Position numbers and translations under genes: made by a program. DNA of 34,927 nt. Source: Candidatus Harrisonbacteria bacterium. GTDB lineage: Bacteria > Patescibacteriota > Minisyncoccia > UBA6257 > UBA11618. The notes under the pieces are model-generated. The model did not search any database, was not told the origin of the DNA, and saw only the letters and a list, made by a program, of their open reading frames with translations. Of the stretch, positions 19,851-29,791 are shown piece after piece. Location of the stretch: the NCBI GenBank assembly GCA_016867415.1, contig VGJO01000004.1, positions 1 to 34,927 on the forward strand. Reading direction: 5' to 3'. Numbering within the stretch: position 1 is the first letter of the stretch; every line of letters starts with the position of its first letter.

Positions 19851-20156
19851 ATGAACGCCATGGTCGAAGGGAACGTAATGCACGTGAGAAAACTCCCTGC
19901 GGCAGCAAGTGGAGAGATGACGATTGATTTTTATACCACATTCTCTCTTAGGGCAGGTACTTGGCAATCGAAAGCTGATCATATAGAAGGTGTTATCGAG
20001 ACTGAGATCATTAATCGCTACCGGCTCAAGGCGGTTATCGGAGCACTTTTCAAGACTGAGCCAATCATTCATCAAATCCAACTAATCCTTGGCAAGGAAT
20101 TCAATGACGGGAAAAAGGTGGATTTGGTCACGGAGGTGAACAATTTGAAAATATAA
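19851..20156 (+). CDS. hypothetical protein
   Basis: 101-aa ORF with upstream promoter-like sequence, AAAGGA Shine-Dalgarno-like motif and downstream terminator. Confidence 0.65.
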   Translation: MNAMVEGNVMHVRKLPAAASGEMTIDFYTTFSLRAGTWQSKADHIEGVIETEIINRYRLKAVIGALFKTEPIIHQIQLILGKEFNDGKKVDLVTEVNNLKI

Positions 20157-20195
20157 TCTATCTTGAAGAGAGTTGAAAACTAAATTCTGCTCATC

Positions 20196-20224
20196 AAAAG
20201 CCCACTTACGAGTGGGCTTTTTTA
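20196..20224 (+). terminator. rho-independent terminator
   Basis: AAAAGCCCACT-TACG-AGTGGGCTTTTTTA. Confidence 0.92.
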
Positions 20225-20773
20225 ATAGGCTTTGAGGGCTTGGCGAAGATTTTTATAGTCGGGCAAAGTGCGGGCGACGAGAGCCCAGAATTTTTGCGAA
20301 TGATTAAATTCTCCTAGATGGCAAAGCTCATGGACGATGAGATAATCCCGAAGCGCCGGAGGAAGAAAGAGGATGCGATAGTTGAAATTAAGATTCCCTT
20401 TCCGAGAGCAGCTCCCCCAGCGAGTATGACCCATGCGGATAACGACTTTGCTAATTGTATAATTATAAAAGTCATTAAAGTGAGCTAGGCGAGAGAGAGC
20501 AAGAGAAAGAGCGGCGGATTTATGAAAGAGAAAATCTTTGCGGTTACTTTTTCCGAGAAGAGGAGGATTTTTATCTTTTAATTTTTGAACGTACTTTTTT
20601 ATCCAAAGAGATTTCTTTCGTACAAAGTGAAAAGCGTGAACTTCCGATAAAGTTTGAGGGGTGATTATTGTGAGAAATCCGCCAGGACGAATCTCAAGAC
20701 GGAGACGTTTGGCGCGAGAACTTCTTATTAATTCGTAGGAAATAGAGAGATTATCAAAATAGAGTTGAGGCAT
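20222..20773 (-). CDS. YgjP/WLM-like (M48-type) metallopeptidase domain protein
   Basis: RWGSCSRKGNLNFNYRILFLPPALRDYLIVHELCHLGEFNHSQKFWALV: HELCH zinc motif and family context. Confidence 0.9.
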   Translation of the reverse strand: MPQLYFDNLSISYELIRSSRAKRLRLEIRPGGFLTIITPQTLSEVHAFHFVRKKSLWIKKYVQKLKDKNPPLLGKSNRKDFLFHKSAALSLALSRLAHFNDFYNYTISKVVIRMGHTRWGSCSRKGNLNFNYRILFLPPALRDYLIVHELCHLGEFNHSQKFWALVARTLPDYKNLRQALKAY

Positions 20774-21659
20774 GGTTAGGAAGAGAAAAGTAGGTCTGGA
20801 GAATGGGAATAGCAAGGGTAATAGTGACAAGATAGCCTAAGGCGAGGAAAGGGCCAAAAGGGACGGAGTGAGAGAAGCGGTAATCAGGGAAAAGGAGGTG
20901 CCGGAGGATAAGAAAAATGCTATAGAGGCCACCAATCAAGAAAGAAGAGGCAAAAAATATGAGACAATCCGGATAGCCAAGGAGAAAAGCAACAGCGGGA
21001 GCAAGCTTCACATCACCAAAACCAATCCCCCGGCCTTTAGTGAAAAGAAAAAGAGCGAGAAAGATGAGGCTGATTAAGCCCGCGGCAAAGAGATGATTGA
21101 GAAGAATATTCTGCGGGGCGAGAAAGAGCGAAGCGTAGTCGCGAGTAAAAGAGATTGGATTAAAGAAGAAAGAGATAAGAGCGAGCAAGATAATGAAGAG
21201 GATAGATTGATCAGGGATAATCCGATCACGAAGGTCAATCAGAGAGATAAAAAAAAGAGTAATAAGGGTGAGGAAGTGAATACCGGCAAGCATAAGAAGG
21301 GAATAATTAATAGTCTCGTGAAAAAAGAAAAAGGGATCAAGCGAGTAGAGAATAGAAAGAGGAGTAAGGAAAAGCAGGCCAGAAGTGAGCTCGACTAGAA
21401 AGTAACGAGGAGAGATTTTCTTTTGGCAGAAATGACAACGACCGCGAAGAAAAAGATAGGAAAAAAAAGGGACAAGGTCGAGAGAGCGAAGATTTTTGAG
21501 ACAGTGAGGACAGCGGGAGCGGCCGCCGATCTTTTTACCACTAAAGAAGGGGGATTCTCCATCATAGCGGAGAGCAACGACATTAAGGAAACTACCAAAG
21601 ATAGCACCTAGAATAAAAAGAAGTATTTTAAAACTAAAGCTGGATGCAATAGTAAGCAT
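20754..21659 (-). CDS. pilD: prepilin peptidase (A24 family)
   Basis: FILGAIFGSFLNVVALRYDG, CPHC...CHFC, ISLIDLRDRIIPD, KGRGIGFGDVKLAPAVAFLLGYP. Confidence 0.93.
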   Translation of the reverse strand: MLTIASSFSFKILLFILGAIFGSFLNVVALRYDGESPFFSGKKIGGRSRCPHCLKNLRSLDLVPFFSYLFLRGRCHFCQKKISPRYFLVELTSGLLFLTPLSILYSLDPFFFFHETINYSLLMLAGIHFLTLITLFFISLIDLRDRIIPDQSILFIILLALISFFFNPISFTRDYASLFLAPQNILLNHLFAAGLISLIFLALFLFTKGRGIGFGDVKLAPAVAFLLGYPDCLIFFASSFLIGGLYSIFLILRHLLFPDYRFSHSVPFGPFLALGYLVTITLAIPILQTYFSLPNHASTLF

Positions 21660-22092
21660 TAGGCTCATCGTCACAGTTGATGCTATAGGTCTCTCCACCG
21701 CTACCGTCTACGTCGTCATTTAAAAGTGTATTACTTACGTCTTCAAGCTCAGCACGGAGAATATAGCGCTCATTATCGGAGCTCACTGCATAGTCGTAGC
21801 TAGCGCCTTTCTTTGGGTCATTAGGAACACCGCTCAGGCCAATGCCGCCACCCACCAAAATAGAAGTGAGTTCAGACCAGCTCGTAGCGGTGGGATACAT
21901 CCCTTCTTTCTGATAATAGAGCTCAAGAGCGTTTTGGATAGAGCGGAGGTCAGCGGCCCGGCGGGCATCACGACCACGGGCGCGGAAGGTACCAAGACCA
22001 ACTAAGACGACAGAAGAAAGGAGACCAATAATAAACACTACAACAAGCACTTCAATTAATGTGAAGCCAAAAGATTTTTTAGCGAAGGCCAT
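21634..22092 (-). CDS. type IV pilin / type II secretion major pseudopilin-like
   Basis: KKSFGFTLIEVLVVVFIIGLLSSVVLVGLGTFRARGRDARRAADLRSIQNALELYYQKEGMYPT. Confidence 0.92.
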   Translation of the reverse strand: MAFAKKSFGFTLIEVLVVVFIIGLLSSVVLVGLGTFRARGRDARRAADLRSIQNALELYYQKEGMYPTATSWSELTSILVGGGIGLSGVPNDPKKGASYDYAVSSDNERYILRAELEDVSNTLLNDDVDGSGGETYSINCDDEPNAYYCIQL

Positions 22093-22211
22093 AATATATT
22101 TAGTGTAGCATTTTTAAATCAATATAAAAAGGAATATCCCATAAGATAAATCATATATTCAAAATTTCTGACAGAATTCATTTAATTCTCTAATTATTTT
22201 AAATAAATACA

Positions 22212-23420
22212 TTAAAAGACTTGGACGAGATTATAAATAGGGAGAAGAATGGAGGCGAAGAGGAGGCCGACGAGAGCGCCTATAAAGAGGATGAGCGCAG
22301 GCTGAATGAGCTCTACGAGACTATCTACTAGAGAATTAATTTCCCGACTAAAGAAGTCATATACTTTAGAGAGCATTTCATCGAGGCGGCCAGTAGACTC
22401 ACCTACCGCCACCATCTGACTCACAAGCGGAGGAAAGAGAGACTCCTCCCGATAAAGCGCATCGGAAAGCGGTTCACCACTCCTTACGGCATCCGAGACG
22501 GAGTAGAGGGCATCGCGATAGATAGCAGAGCCGATCGTATGAGCGCCAATCTCGATCGCCTGAGCGATTGGGACGCCACCTTTGATCAAGACACTGGTCG
22601 CTTCTGCAAAGCGGGCGACATACGCCTGACGAAGGAGGCGGCCAAAGACCGGAGTAGAAAGGATAATTTCATCGAGAACGACCCGGCCCTCTTTAGAACG
22701 GAAATAATCAAAGAGAATAAAGAAGAGAATAATGGCACTAATGATGATTGCTATGTACCAATTAGCAATAAAAGTGCCGAGATTTAAGAAAATTTGAGAG
22801 ATCCAGGGAAGCGGAACTTTGGACTCGGCAAAAATCGGCTCAAGCTGAGGAAAGACGACACCAAGAAGAACGCCGGAGACAATTACGAAAAGAACAAGAA
22901 CGAAGACAGGGTAGATTAAGGCGTTTCTTACTTTGCTTAACAAAATACTTTCCTTTTCGAGGTAGCCGGCAAGAAAAGTGAGCGCAGTCTCAATCTCACC
23001 GGTGATTTCAGCGGAACGGATGAGATTGATGTAAAACTCCGAGAAAATTTCAGAATGTTTTTCAAGCGCTTGCGAGAGGGAGAGTCCGGAGTCGATGTCG
23101 GTCAAGATTTCGTAGATAGCCTCCTTTAAGGATTCGTTGCGGGTCTCGCGGTAGAGAGACTTCAAAGCATCAGAGAGCGGGATTGAGGCCTCAAGCATGG
23201 TGGCAAACTGACGAGTAAAGACCATAAGGTCTTGATTACGGACCCGATTAAAGAAATAAGAAAAGGAATGAAAAAAACCGGAGGTGGCTTTTTGCTCAAT
23301 AGAGAGAATATAAAGATCGTGGCCATTTAGAATATTAATCGCCGCCGATTTATTCATGGCTTCGATATTGCCGACCTGCAATTCTCCATTCTTGGTGCGC
23401 GCGGAATAAGTAAACTTCAT
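22212..23420 (-). CDS. pilC: type IV pilus inner membrane platform protein
   Basis: 402 aa, two T2SSF repeats (FTRQFATMLEASIPLSDALKSL; RFAEATSVLIKGGVPIAQAIEIG; VGESTGRLDEML). Confidence 0.95.
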   Translation of the reverse strand: MKFTYSARTKNGELQVGNIEAMNKSAAINILNGHDLYILSIEQKATSGFFHSFSYFFNRVRNQDLMVFTRQFATMLEASIPLSDALKSLYRETRNESLKEAIYEILTDIDSGLSLSQALEKHSEIFSEFYINLIRSAEITGEIETALTFLAGYLEKESILLSKVRNALIYPVFVLVLFVIVSGVLLGVVFPQLEPIFAESKVPLPWISQIFLNLGTFIANWYIAIIISAIILFFILFDYFRSKEGRVVLDEIILSTPVFGRLLRQAYVARFAEATSVLIKGGVPIAQAIEIGAHTIGSAIYRDALYSVSDAVRSGEPLSDALYREESLFPPLVSQMVAVGESTGRLDEMLSKVYDFFSREINSLVDSLVELIQPALILFIGALVGLLFASILLPIYNLVQVF

Positions 23421-23422
23421 AC

Positions 23423-24496
23423 TTAACTAGTTTTGTCGACGAGGATGCGAAGCTCGCCTGGATTAATAGAGTAACTTTCCGCGACTTCAAAGGAGACGAT
23501 GCGGCGATTAATAAGATTGGCCATAGAGCGATTGAGAGTCATCATGCCGTCTTTAAGAGAAGTCTCGATAACAAGATCAATCTGGTGTGCTTTGCGCTCG
23601 CGGATTAAGTTTCTAATTGCGGCATTAGCCATCATGATTTCGGTCGCGGGGACGCGGCCGCCATCAATGCGCGGAATGAGCCGCTGAGAGACGATAGCGA
23701 CTAAAGTAGCGGCAAGCTGGGAGATGACTTGACCCTGCTGTTCGGCGGGGAAGCTATCGATGATGCGATTGATAGTCTGGGAGGCGGAATTCGTATGAAG
23801 AGTAGAGAAGACAAGGTGACCGGTCTCGGCAGCGGTCATGGCGGTGGAGATAGACTCTGGATCGCGCATTTCACCGATCATTAGAACATCCGGATCTTGC
23901 CGAAGGATAGAGCGTAGGCCATTCTTGAAAGCGAGGGTATCGGAGCCGACTTCCCGCTGAGAGATGATTGCTCGATCTTGCACGAAGAGATACTCAATTG
24001 GGTCTTCGATGGTGACAATATGGTCGGTGCGAGTCTTATTAATCTCATCAATAATTGCGGCAAGAGTGGTGGATTTGCCATGACCGGCGGGACCAACGAC
24101 GAGAATAAAGCCTTGGCTAAGTTTTGTGAAATCGTGAAGAATGGGGGGAAGAGAGAGATCTTCCATGGTACGAATTTTGGCGGGGATGAGGCGAAGGGCG
24201 GCGGCGAGAAAACCTTTTTGAAAAAAGGCGTTTACTCGAAAACGGGCTTTATCTTCGAAGCTGTAAGAGAAGTCCAGTTCACGCTCAGTGAGGAATTTTT
24301 TCTTCTGCTCGTCAGTGAGCATCGCGCCCAAGAGACCTTCATTAAGCTCGGGGGTGATGATGGGGACGTTTTCCAAAGGGAGTAACTTACCATCGACACG
24401 AATCGACGGATGACGACCGACAGAGAGATGAAGATCAGAGGCGTTTTGCTTAGCCGTCGTTAACAGAAGCTCTTTGAGGGCTTGCTTATAGTCCAT
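23423..24496 (-). CDS. pilT: twitching motility ATPase
   Basis: ASDLHLSVGRHPSIRVDG, GPAGHGKSTTLAAIID, ITIEDPIEYLF, LRQDPDVLMIGEMRDPESISTAMTAAETGHLVFSTLHTNSA. Confidence 0.96.
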   Translation of the reverse strand: MDYKQALKELLLTTAKQNASDLHLSVGRHPSIRVDGKLLPLENVPIITPELNEGLLGAMLTDEQKKKFLTERELDFSYSFEDKARFRVNAFFQKGFLAAALRLIPAKIRTMEDLSLPPILHDFTKLSQGFILVVGPAGHGKSTTLAAIIDEINKTRTDHIVTIEDPIEYLFVQDRAIISQREVGSDTLAFKNGLRSILRQDPDVLMIGEMRDPESISTAMTAAETGHLVFSTLHTNSASQTINRIIDSFPAEQQGQVISQLAATLVAIVSQRLIPRIDGGRVPATEIMMANAAIRNLIRERKAHQIDLVIETSLKDGMMTLNRSMANLINRRIVSFEVAESYSINPGELRILVDKTS

Positions 24497-24562
24497 TAAG
24501 CTAAGAATAACATAGAAAACAAAGGGGCGGTGTGGAGGGTTTATTTAAAAAAAACTTATATC

Positions 24563-26305
24563 TTACTCGGTGGTTTCACGGAGGACATCTTCAAGGGGGA
24601 TAAGGCCTTCGAGAGCCTTAATGACACCGTCAGCGCGGAGTGGTATCATCCCCTCTTTTAAAGCGAGATCACCTATCTTTTGCTCACTGGGATTGCCGCT
24701 GCCAATCAGTTCCGCTAGGGCGCGGGTAACTTTTAAGACTTCGAAGATGGCGAGGCGGCCCGCGCGGCCTTTACCACCACAGACTTTGCAGCCGGGAGCT
24801 TCATAGATTTGGAAAGGGGCTTTGAATTTATTTTTTAAGGCAGATTGGGATTCGGGGAGACTAGCTAAAGAACGCTCGATCAAAAGCTCGGCGTCTTTAG
24901 GAGCATAGACCTTGTGCTTGCAGGCGTCACAGAGGCGAGAGACGAGGCGCTGGGAAATGATGAGATTGATAGTCGAGGGTAGAAGGAAGGGTTCAATTTT
25001 CATATCGATCAAGCGTGGGATGACACCAGTGGCAGAATTAGTATGCAAAGTAGAGAGGACGATGTGACCGGTGAGCGCAGAGTGGACGGCAAGATCGGCG
25101 GTCTCGATATCGCGAATTTCACCGACCATAATAACGTCGGGATCTTGACGAAGAATTTCTCTAAGACCAGAAGCAAAGTCGTAGCCGATTTCGGGGCGGA
25201 CCTGAGATTGATTAACACCTTCTATATAGTACTCGACTGGATCTTCTAAGGAGACGATATTCACCTCTTCGTGATTAAGCTTCTGCATCAAAGCGTAGAG
25301 GGTGGTGGACTTTCCAGATCCGGTGGGACCGGTGATCAAGATCATGCCATAGGGGCGAGAAAGACTCTCATCAACGAGCGTGGCGTTGGCACCCGAAAGA
25401 CCAAGATCAGAAAGAGATCGGAGGCCGACTTCGGGATCAAGGACACGGAGCGCTACTTTTTCACCTGCAGGGGTAGGGAAAGTACTGACACGAAAGTCAA
25501 TGTCACGGGCAAAAAGCTCGGCGCGAAATCGACCGTCTTGAGGAATACGGGTTTCATCGATTTTAAGATTGGATAGGACTTTGACGCGGGAGATAATCGG
25601 TCCATGAAGCTCAGGAGGGAGAGACTGGGCTTCTATAAGATTGCCGTCGACACGAAATCGGATGCGAGTGCGGGACTTTTGAGGCTCAATGTGAATATCG
25701 GAAGCACTAAGAGTAACAGCTTCTTTTAAGGTAGCGGCGACAATTTTGATAATTGGAGCTTCCTCTCCGCCTTTCCCGGCTTCATCGAGGCGGACACGGC
25801 GGGTAGGCGAAGCGGAATCTTCACCAGACTTTACTTTAATAGAACGGAGAGCATCTTTAATATCTCCACTAAAAGGTGAATAACGCCGGCGGACAGCTTC
25901 TACTACAGATGGGACTACAAGATACAGGCCAAGCGTGACTTTGAGCTGTTTGGCTAAAAAACGGAGCGCTTCTTCTGCTCGGGGATCTTTTGGATGAACA
26001 ATACCGAGGACGAGCATGTCCCCATCTCTATTTAAAGGGACAGCTTTATAATTATTAATAAGTTCTTCGGGGACAGACTTTAAAAGATCTTCGGGAATTT
26101 CTTTTACCTCAACTTTTTTCCAAGGGATTCCAGAAAGAGCGCTTTTCACCTTTACGACATCATACTCATCGGCAAGACGACGCTCATAGAGAAGATCTTC
26201 GGCGCGCTTACCGGAAAAAGACCCATCTTCTAGAAGACGCTTCGCATCGCGCTCTGTTACCACTCCGGCATTTACTAATTTTTCGAAAAGTAAGCGTTCG
26301 TCCAT
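24563..26305 (-). CDS. pilB: type IV pilus assembly ATPase
   Basis: ASDIHIEPQKSRTRIRFRVDG, ITGPTGSGKSTTLYALMQKLN, LRQDPDVIMVGEIRDIETADLAVHSALTGHIVLSTLHTNSA, CxxC zinc motif. Confidence 0.96.
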   Translation of the reverse strand: MDERLLFEKLVNAGVVTERDAKRLLEDGSFSGKRAEDLLYERRLADEYDVVKVKSALSGIPWKKVEVKEIPEDLLKSVPEELINNYKAVPLNRDGDMLVLGIVHPKDPRAEEALRFLAKQLKVTLGLYLVVPSVVEAVRRRYSPFSGDIKDALRSIKVKSGEDSASPTRRVRLDEAGKGGEEAPIIKIVAATLKEAVTLSASDIHIEPQKSRTRIRFRVDGNLIEAQSLPPELHGPIISRVKVLSNLKIDETRIPQDGRFRAELFARDIDFRVSTFPTPAGEKVALRVLDPEVGLRSLSDLGLSGANATLVDESLSRPYGMILITGPTGSGKSTTLYALMQKLNHEEVNIVSLEDPVEYYIEGVNQSQVRPEIGYDFASGLREILRQDPDVIMVGEIRDIETADLAVHSALTGHIVLSTLHTNSATGVIPRLIDMKIEPFLLPSTINLIISQRLVSRLCDACKHKVYAPKDAELLIERSLASLPESQSALKNKFKAPFQIYEAPGCKVCGGKGRAGRLAIFEVLKVTRALAELIGSGNPSEQKIGDLALKEGMIPLRADGVIKALEGLIPLEDVLRETTE

Positions 26306-26423
26306 TTATAGAAAGTATAGCATTATGTTTTTTACTACCTTGGGAAAAAGGTAAGGAAATTTTTAATGCCTCCGTGGGAGGCAAAATTCTGGATCCCAGG
26401 TCAAGCCCAGAATGATAGCCCCC

Positions 26424-26714
26424 CTAAAAGCTGGAAAACGGATTACTACGACCGAGGTCACCGGGCTCTGGCGGGGCGCCGAATTGGCGAAGATTTTTTA
26501 GTACTGGGTCCCCGATGACACTGCCGGGATCAAACTTCACATCAGCAATCTCCTCGGAGCTCTGCAAGGAAGAGGGAGCAACAATTTCTATCCCGGGAGT
26601 AGGCGCAAAAAAGAGATAGTAAGCGCCACCAATTACCACGAAAAAAAGAAAGATAAAAAAGAGGAAGGTAAAGAAATTAAAATTAGATTTCCGATTTTCA
26701 ATAATGATAGCCAT
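26424..26714 (-). CDS. small membrane protein in pilus operon
   Basis: 96 aa, one TM helix FNFFTFLFFIFLFFVVIGGAYYLFFAP, located between pilO and pilB. Confidence 0.6.
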   Translation of the reverse strand: MAIIIENRKSNFNFFTFLFFIFLFFVVIGGAYYLFFAPTPGIEIVAPSSLQSSEEIADVKFDPGSVIGDPVLKNLRQFGAPPEPGDLGRSNPFSSF

Positions 26715-26732
26715 ATGCCTAATATATGAAGA

Positions 26733-27296
26733 TTATTCTTGATAGTAGGTTCGGATAGTAATATTATAGCTTAAAACATCACTCTTTTCGGAACCGAGGC
26801 GACCAATAGAAAGGTTAGTCACATCCATAAGGCGAATATTAGTCTCAACACTTCTCAAAAATTCTTCGAGATTCTCATAACGGCCGGAGAGACGGAGAGA
26901 GAGCTCGATCGTACCAATATTTTTTACCAAATCCCCCTTCACAAGCTCTTTACTAGGCAGATTCTTTACAGAAAAAAGCTCAATTACGAGACTAGAAAGA
27001 GTGGCTATTGATTTTAATTGAGCAAAGATACTGCTCAAATCTTCTTTTTGTGGAAGGGAAAGAGAAATAGTTTCTTCGAGGCGAGCAGCGCCGCGATATT
27101 TCATTACTAAATCATTTACTTTCTTCACTGCGTCACGCTGACTTTTGTAGAAGCTGGCTTTTGATTCGAGAATGCCGCGGTAGCGGAGGATTTCATCGAT
27201 CTTTGGGCGGATAAAGGAGGCATAAGTGATGAAACCTAAGATAAGAAAAAATCCCGAAACAAGAAGAGATAAAGTTCTTTTAACAGTAGGTTTCAT
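26733..27296 (-). CDS. pilO: type IV pilus PilO-like protein
   Basis: N-terminal TM, coiled coil, LSGRYENLEEFLRSVETNIRLMDVTNLSI, position after pilN. Confidence 0.8.
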   Translation of the reverse strand: MKPTVKRTLSLLVSGFFLILGFITYASFIRPKIDEILRYRGILESKASFYKSQRDAVKKVNDLVMKYRGAARLEETISLSLPQKEDLSSIFAQLKSIATLSSLVIELFSVKNLPSKELVKGDLVKNIGTIELSLRLSGRYENLEEFLRSVETNIRLMDVTNLSIGRLGSEKSDVLSYNITIRTYYQE

Positions 27297-27842
27297 TTAT
27301 TTAAATAAAGACTCATCGAGGAGAAGATACATCTGAAAATTGATTCGGCCACCAACGTTTTCAGAGCTCGTCACTACAATCTTTTTTACTCCGGCGGCGC
27401 GATTCAAAGCTTCGAGCTCGGCGGAAAATACTTCATACGAAGCGGCTTCACCTATAAGATTAACTCGGCCTTCGGAGGCGCGAAAATCGAGGGATTTATA
27501 GGCAATTTTTTTATTTGTATTGTTTTCAAGAAATGGGAGGAGGGAGGCAATGTTGCTTTTATTTTTTAGTAAATGTTCGAGATTTAAGAGTTGAGAATAG
27601 AAAGAAATAAATTTTTCTCGGTCAGAGTCACTCACTGCGGAGGCCAGATTATTAATCGCTTTATCTTGAGCGGCAATGGCGGACTTTAAGAAAGGCTTAT
27701 AGCCGAATTCGAGACCAGCGTAGAGAACGACGGTAGTGGTAAAAACAAGCAAGGAAAAAATGAAAAGCCGCCAAGGCCACATCGTTTCGGGAATGTTTCT
27801 TCCTAAACGTTCTTTAATATTTTCTGGAATGGGCGTTGGCAT
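27297..27842 (-). CDS. pilN: type IV pilus PilN-like protein
   Basis: TM segment WRLFIFSLLVFTTTVVLYAGLEFGY, coiled coil, between pilM and pilO. Confidence 0.7.
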   Translation of the reverse strand: MPTPIPENIKERLGRNIPETMWPWRLFIFSLLVFTTTVVLYAGLEFGYKPFLKSAIAAQDKAINNLASAVSDSDREKFISFYSQLLNLEHLLKNKSNIASLLPFLENNTNKKIAYKSLDFRASEGRVNLIGEAASYEVFSAELEALNRAAGVKKIVVTSSENVGGRINFQMYLLLDESLFK

Positions 27843-27844
27843 TT

Positions 27845-28921
27845 TTATTTAAAATATTTAGCAGTCAGTCCTAAGGCTACGGAGAGAGAGGCGCCAAGCT
27901 CTGAGGAAAGTGGAGACAAATCCTCTCTTAAAGCGATGGATTGCCAGGGATTTGCCCGGTGGACTTCGAGACCCAACTCTCGGCCAATGTACTTCTCGAG
28001 ACCAATGAGATTAGCACCATTGCCGGTCAGAATTATCTGGCCAATAGGAAGAGAATATGCACTTTCAAAGCGCTCGCGAAGACGCTTTGCTTCCCCTAGT
28101 ATAACACTCAGAATTGGCAGCATTTGTGTGGATAACTCGCGATCGGCAGGGTTATCGAGGCCACTGAGACCCTTTTGCCGCTTTAAGTCTTCTGCGCGGC
28201 GGACATTAATACCAAGGCCGGAGGCGAGGGAGACGGTCAGCGAACTCCCTGCATAATCAGTCTGACTCATGAGGCGAAGCGAGCCATCTTTTACGGCAAG
28301 AAGGCTCGTGGAGCGGGAGCCAAGATCAATGATAAGAGCAGGTTTTTGGTCGGAGCCGAGGAGCCGGGCAAGACTTACACCTTCAAGCTCGAGAGAAAAG
28401 AGAGAGAGGCCGACGAGATTAAATATTTTTTTGTAGTGTTCGATGACTTCATTGGGGTAAGAAATTAAAAAATACTGATCAGTCTTTATACCATCCATGA
28501 GTTTTTCCCCTACTTTCACCCAATCAAGAGCGACAGAATTAATCGGGAGTGGAATATATTGCTCAGCTTTAAAACGGATAGTGCGGTCGGCATCCTCTTG
28601 CGACATTTGTGGCAGATCAAGTATGGTGGTAAAGGCTTGAAAAGCGGGAATAGAAACGATAGCTTCGCGGGCATTGAAGCCGGCTCGGCGGATAATAAGC
28701 CGGAGATAACTCGCAATTTCATCCTCAAAGAGTTTAAGGGTACTTGTCTGAAGGGCAGTATTTGATCGTTCGAGATGACCGAGCGTCTCAAAGAGGGCAT
28801 AGTTTTTGAGCGTGACGACGCCTTTTTCGAGGCCTACTTCAGCAATTTTGATACTGGTCGTCCCAATATCAATACCGAGGTGATCAGAAGGAGAAGTAAA
28901 TTTAGAAAAAATTCCATTCAT
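27845..28921 (-). CDS. pilM: type IV pilus assembly protein PilM
   Basis: LGIDIGTTSIKIAEV, ALIIDLGSRSTSLLAVKDGSLR, IILTGNGANLIGLEKYIGRELG actin-like fold. Confidence 0.94.
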   Translation of the reverse strand: MNGIFSKFTSPSDHLGIDIGTTSIKIAEVGLEKGVVTLKNYALFETLGHLERSNTALQTSTLKLFEDEIASYLRLIIRRAGFNAREAIVSIPAFQAFTTILDLPQMSQEDADRTIRFKAEQYIPLPINSVALDWVKVGEKLMDGIKTDQYFLISYPNEVIEHYKKIFNLVGLSLFSLELEGVSLARLLGSDQKPALIIDLGSRSTSLLAVKDGSLRLMSQTDYAGSSLTVSLASGLGINVRRAEDLKRQKGLSGLDNPADRELSTQMLPILSVILGEAKRLRERFESAYSLPIGQIILTGNGANLIGLEKYIGRELGLEVHRANPWQSIALREDLSPLSSELGASLSVALGLTAKYFK

Positions 28922-28975
28922 GTCTTCTTTTAGTATATCAAATTTTGTAATTCAAAATGTTGAAGCGATAGAAAA

Positions 28976-29743
28976 ATGTTTATCTCAGCAGAAAAATTTT
29001 TTACAGGAGCGAGGCGAGTGCTTTCTACTGGAAGAGGACTTCTCACACTCATGCTATTTCCACCAATATGCGAAGTGTGCGGGCGGGAAGCAAAAAAGAC
29101 GATATGCGAGGAGTGTCTTATGGGGATCGAAGTCTTCCCTTTTGCCTACTGCCCGCAGTGCTATAAAAAACTCACAGAAGAAGAGGTCTTTCGAGGGCGG
29201 CCGCGGTGCCATAAGGAGGAGCAAGCAATCCTCTACTCACCACTTGATTTTCAGGAGCGGACGGTGCGAGAGATCATTCACACTTTGAAATATCAGGGAG
29301 GGCGCGGGCATGCGGAGCGGCTTATGGCGCTGATAGAGGCGGGGATGAGAGAGGAATTACCGCAGATCGTAGGAAAAGAAGGGGTAATTATCCCGGTGCC
29401 AATGCATTTTGTGAAAAAGATACGGAGAGGATACAATCAAGCGGAATTATTTGCTGAGAAATTAGGAAAAAATTACGGGGCGCCGATCATAAAACAATTT
29501 TTGAAAAAAGTGCGGGAGACTAGACCGCAGGCCGAGCTTCTTAATCGAGAAGAGAGACTTATGAATATGGTTGGAGCAATAAGCGGGCAAGAAAAATATA
29601 AAGGAATGATAGCGGGAAAGACGGCAATTATTGTAGATGATGTGTATACTACTGGGGCGACGATGCGGGAGTGCGTGAAAGAACTAAAAAAAGCGGGGGC
29701 GAAAAAAGTGATTTTATTTTCTATCGCGCGGTCTCGTTCATAG
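28976..29743 (+). CDS. comF: ComF-like amidophosphoribosyltransferase
   Basis: FPPICEVCGREAKKTICEEC zinc finger, IPVPMHFVKKIRRGYNQAELFAEKLG, AIIVDDVYTTGATMRECVKEL. Confidence 0.94.
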   Translation: MFISAEKFFTGARRVLSTGRGLLTLMLFPPICEVCGREAKKTICEECLMGIEVFPFAYCPQCYKKLTEEEVFRGRPRCHKEEQAILYSPLDFQERTVREIIHTLKYQGGRGHAERLMALIEAGMREELPQIVGKEGVIIPVPMHFVKKIRRGYNQAELFAEKLGKNYGAPIIKQFLKKVRETRPQAELLNREERLMNMVGAISGQEKYKGMIAGKTAIIVDDVYTTGATMRECVKELKKAGAKKVILFSIARSRS

Positions 29744-29744
29744 A

Positions 29745-29774
29745 TAAAAAAAACCGCCTTTTGATAGGCGGTGT
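29745..29774 (-). terminator. terminator (serves convergent comF and acetyltransferase)
   Basis: Minus strand ACCGCC-TATCAAAA-GGCGGTTTTTTTT. Confidence 0.85.
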
Positions 29775-29791
29775 AAATAGAAATTGTTGTT

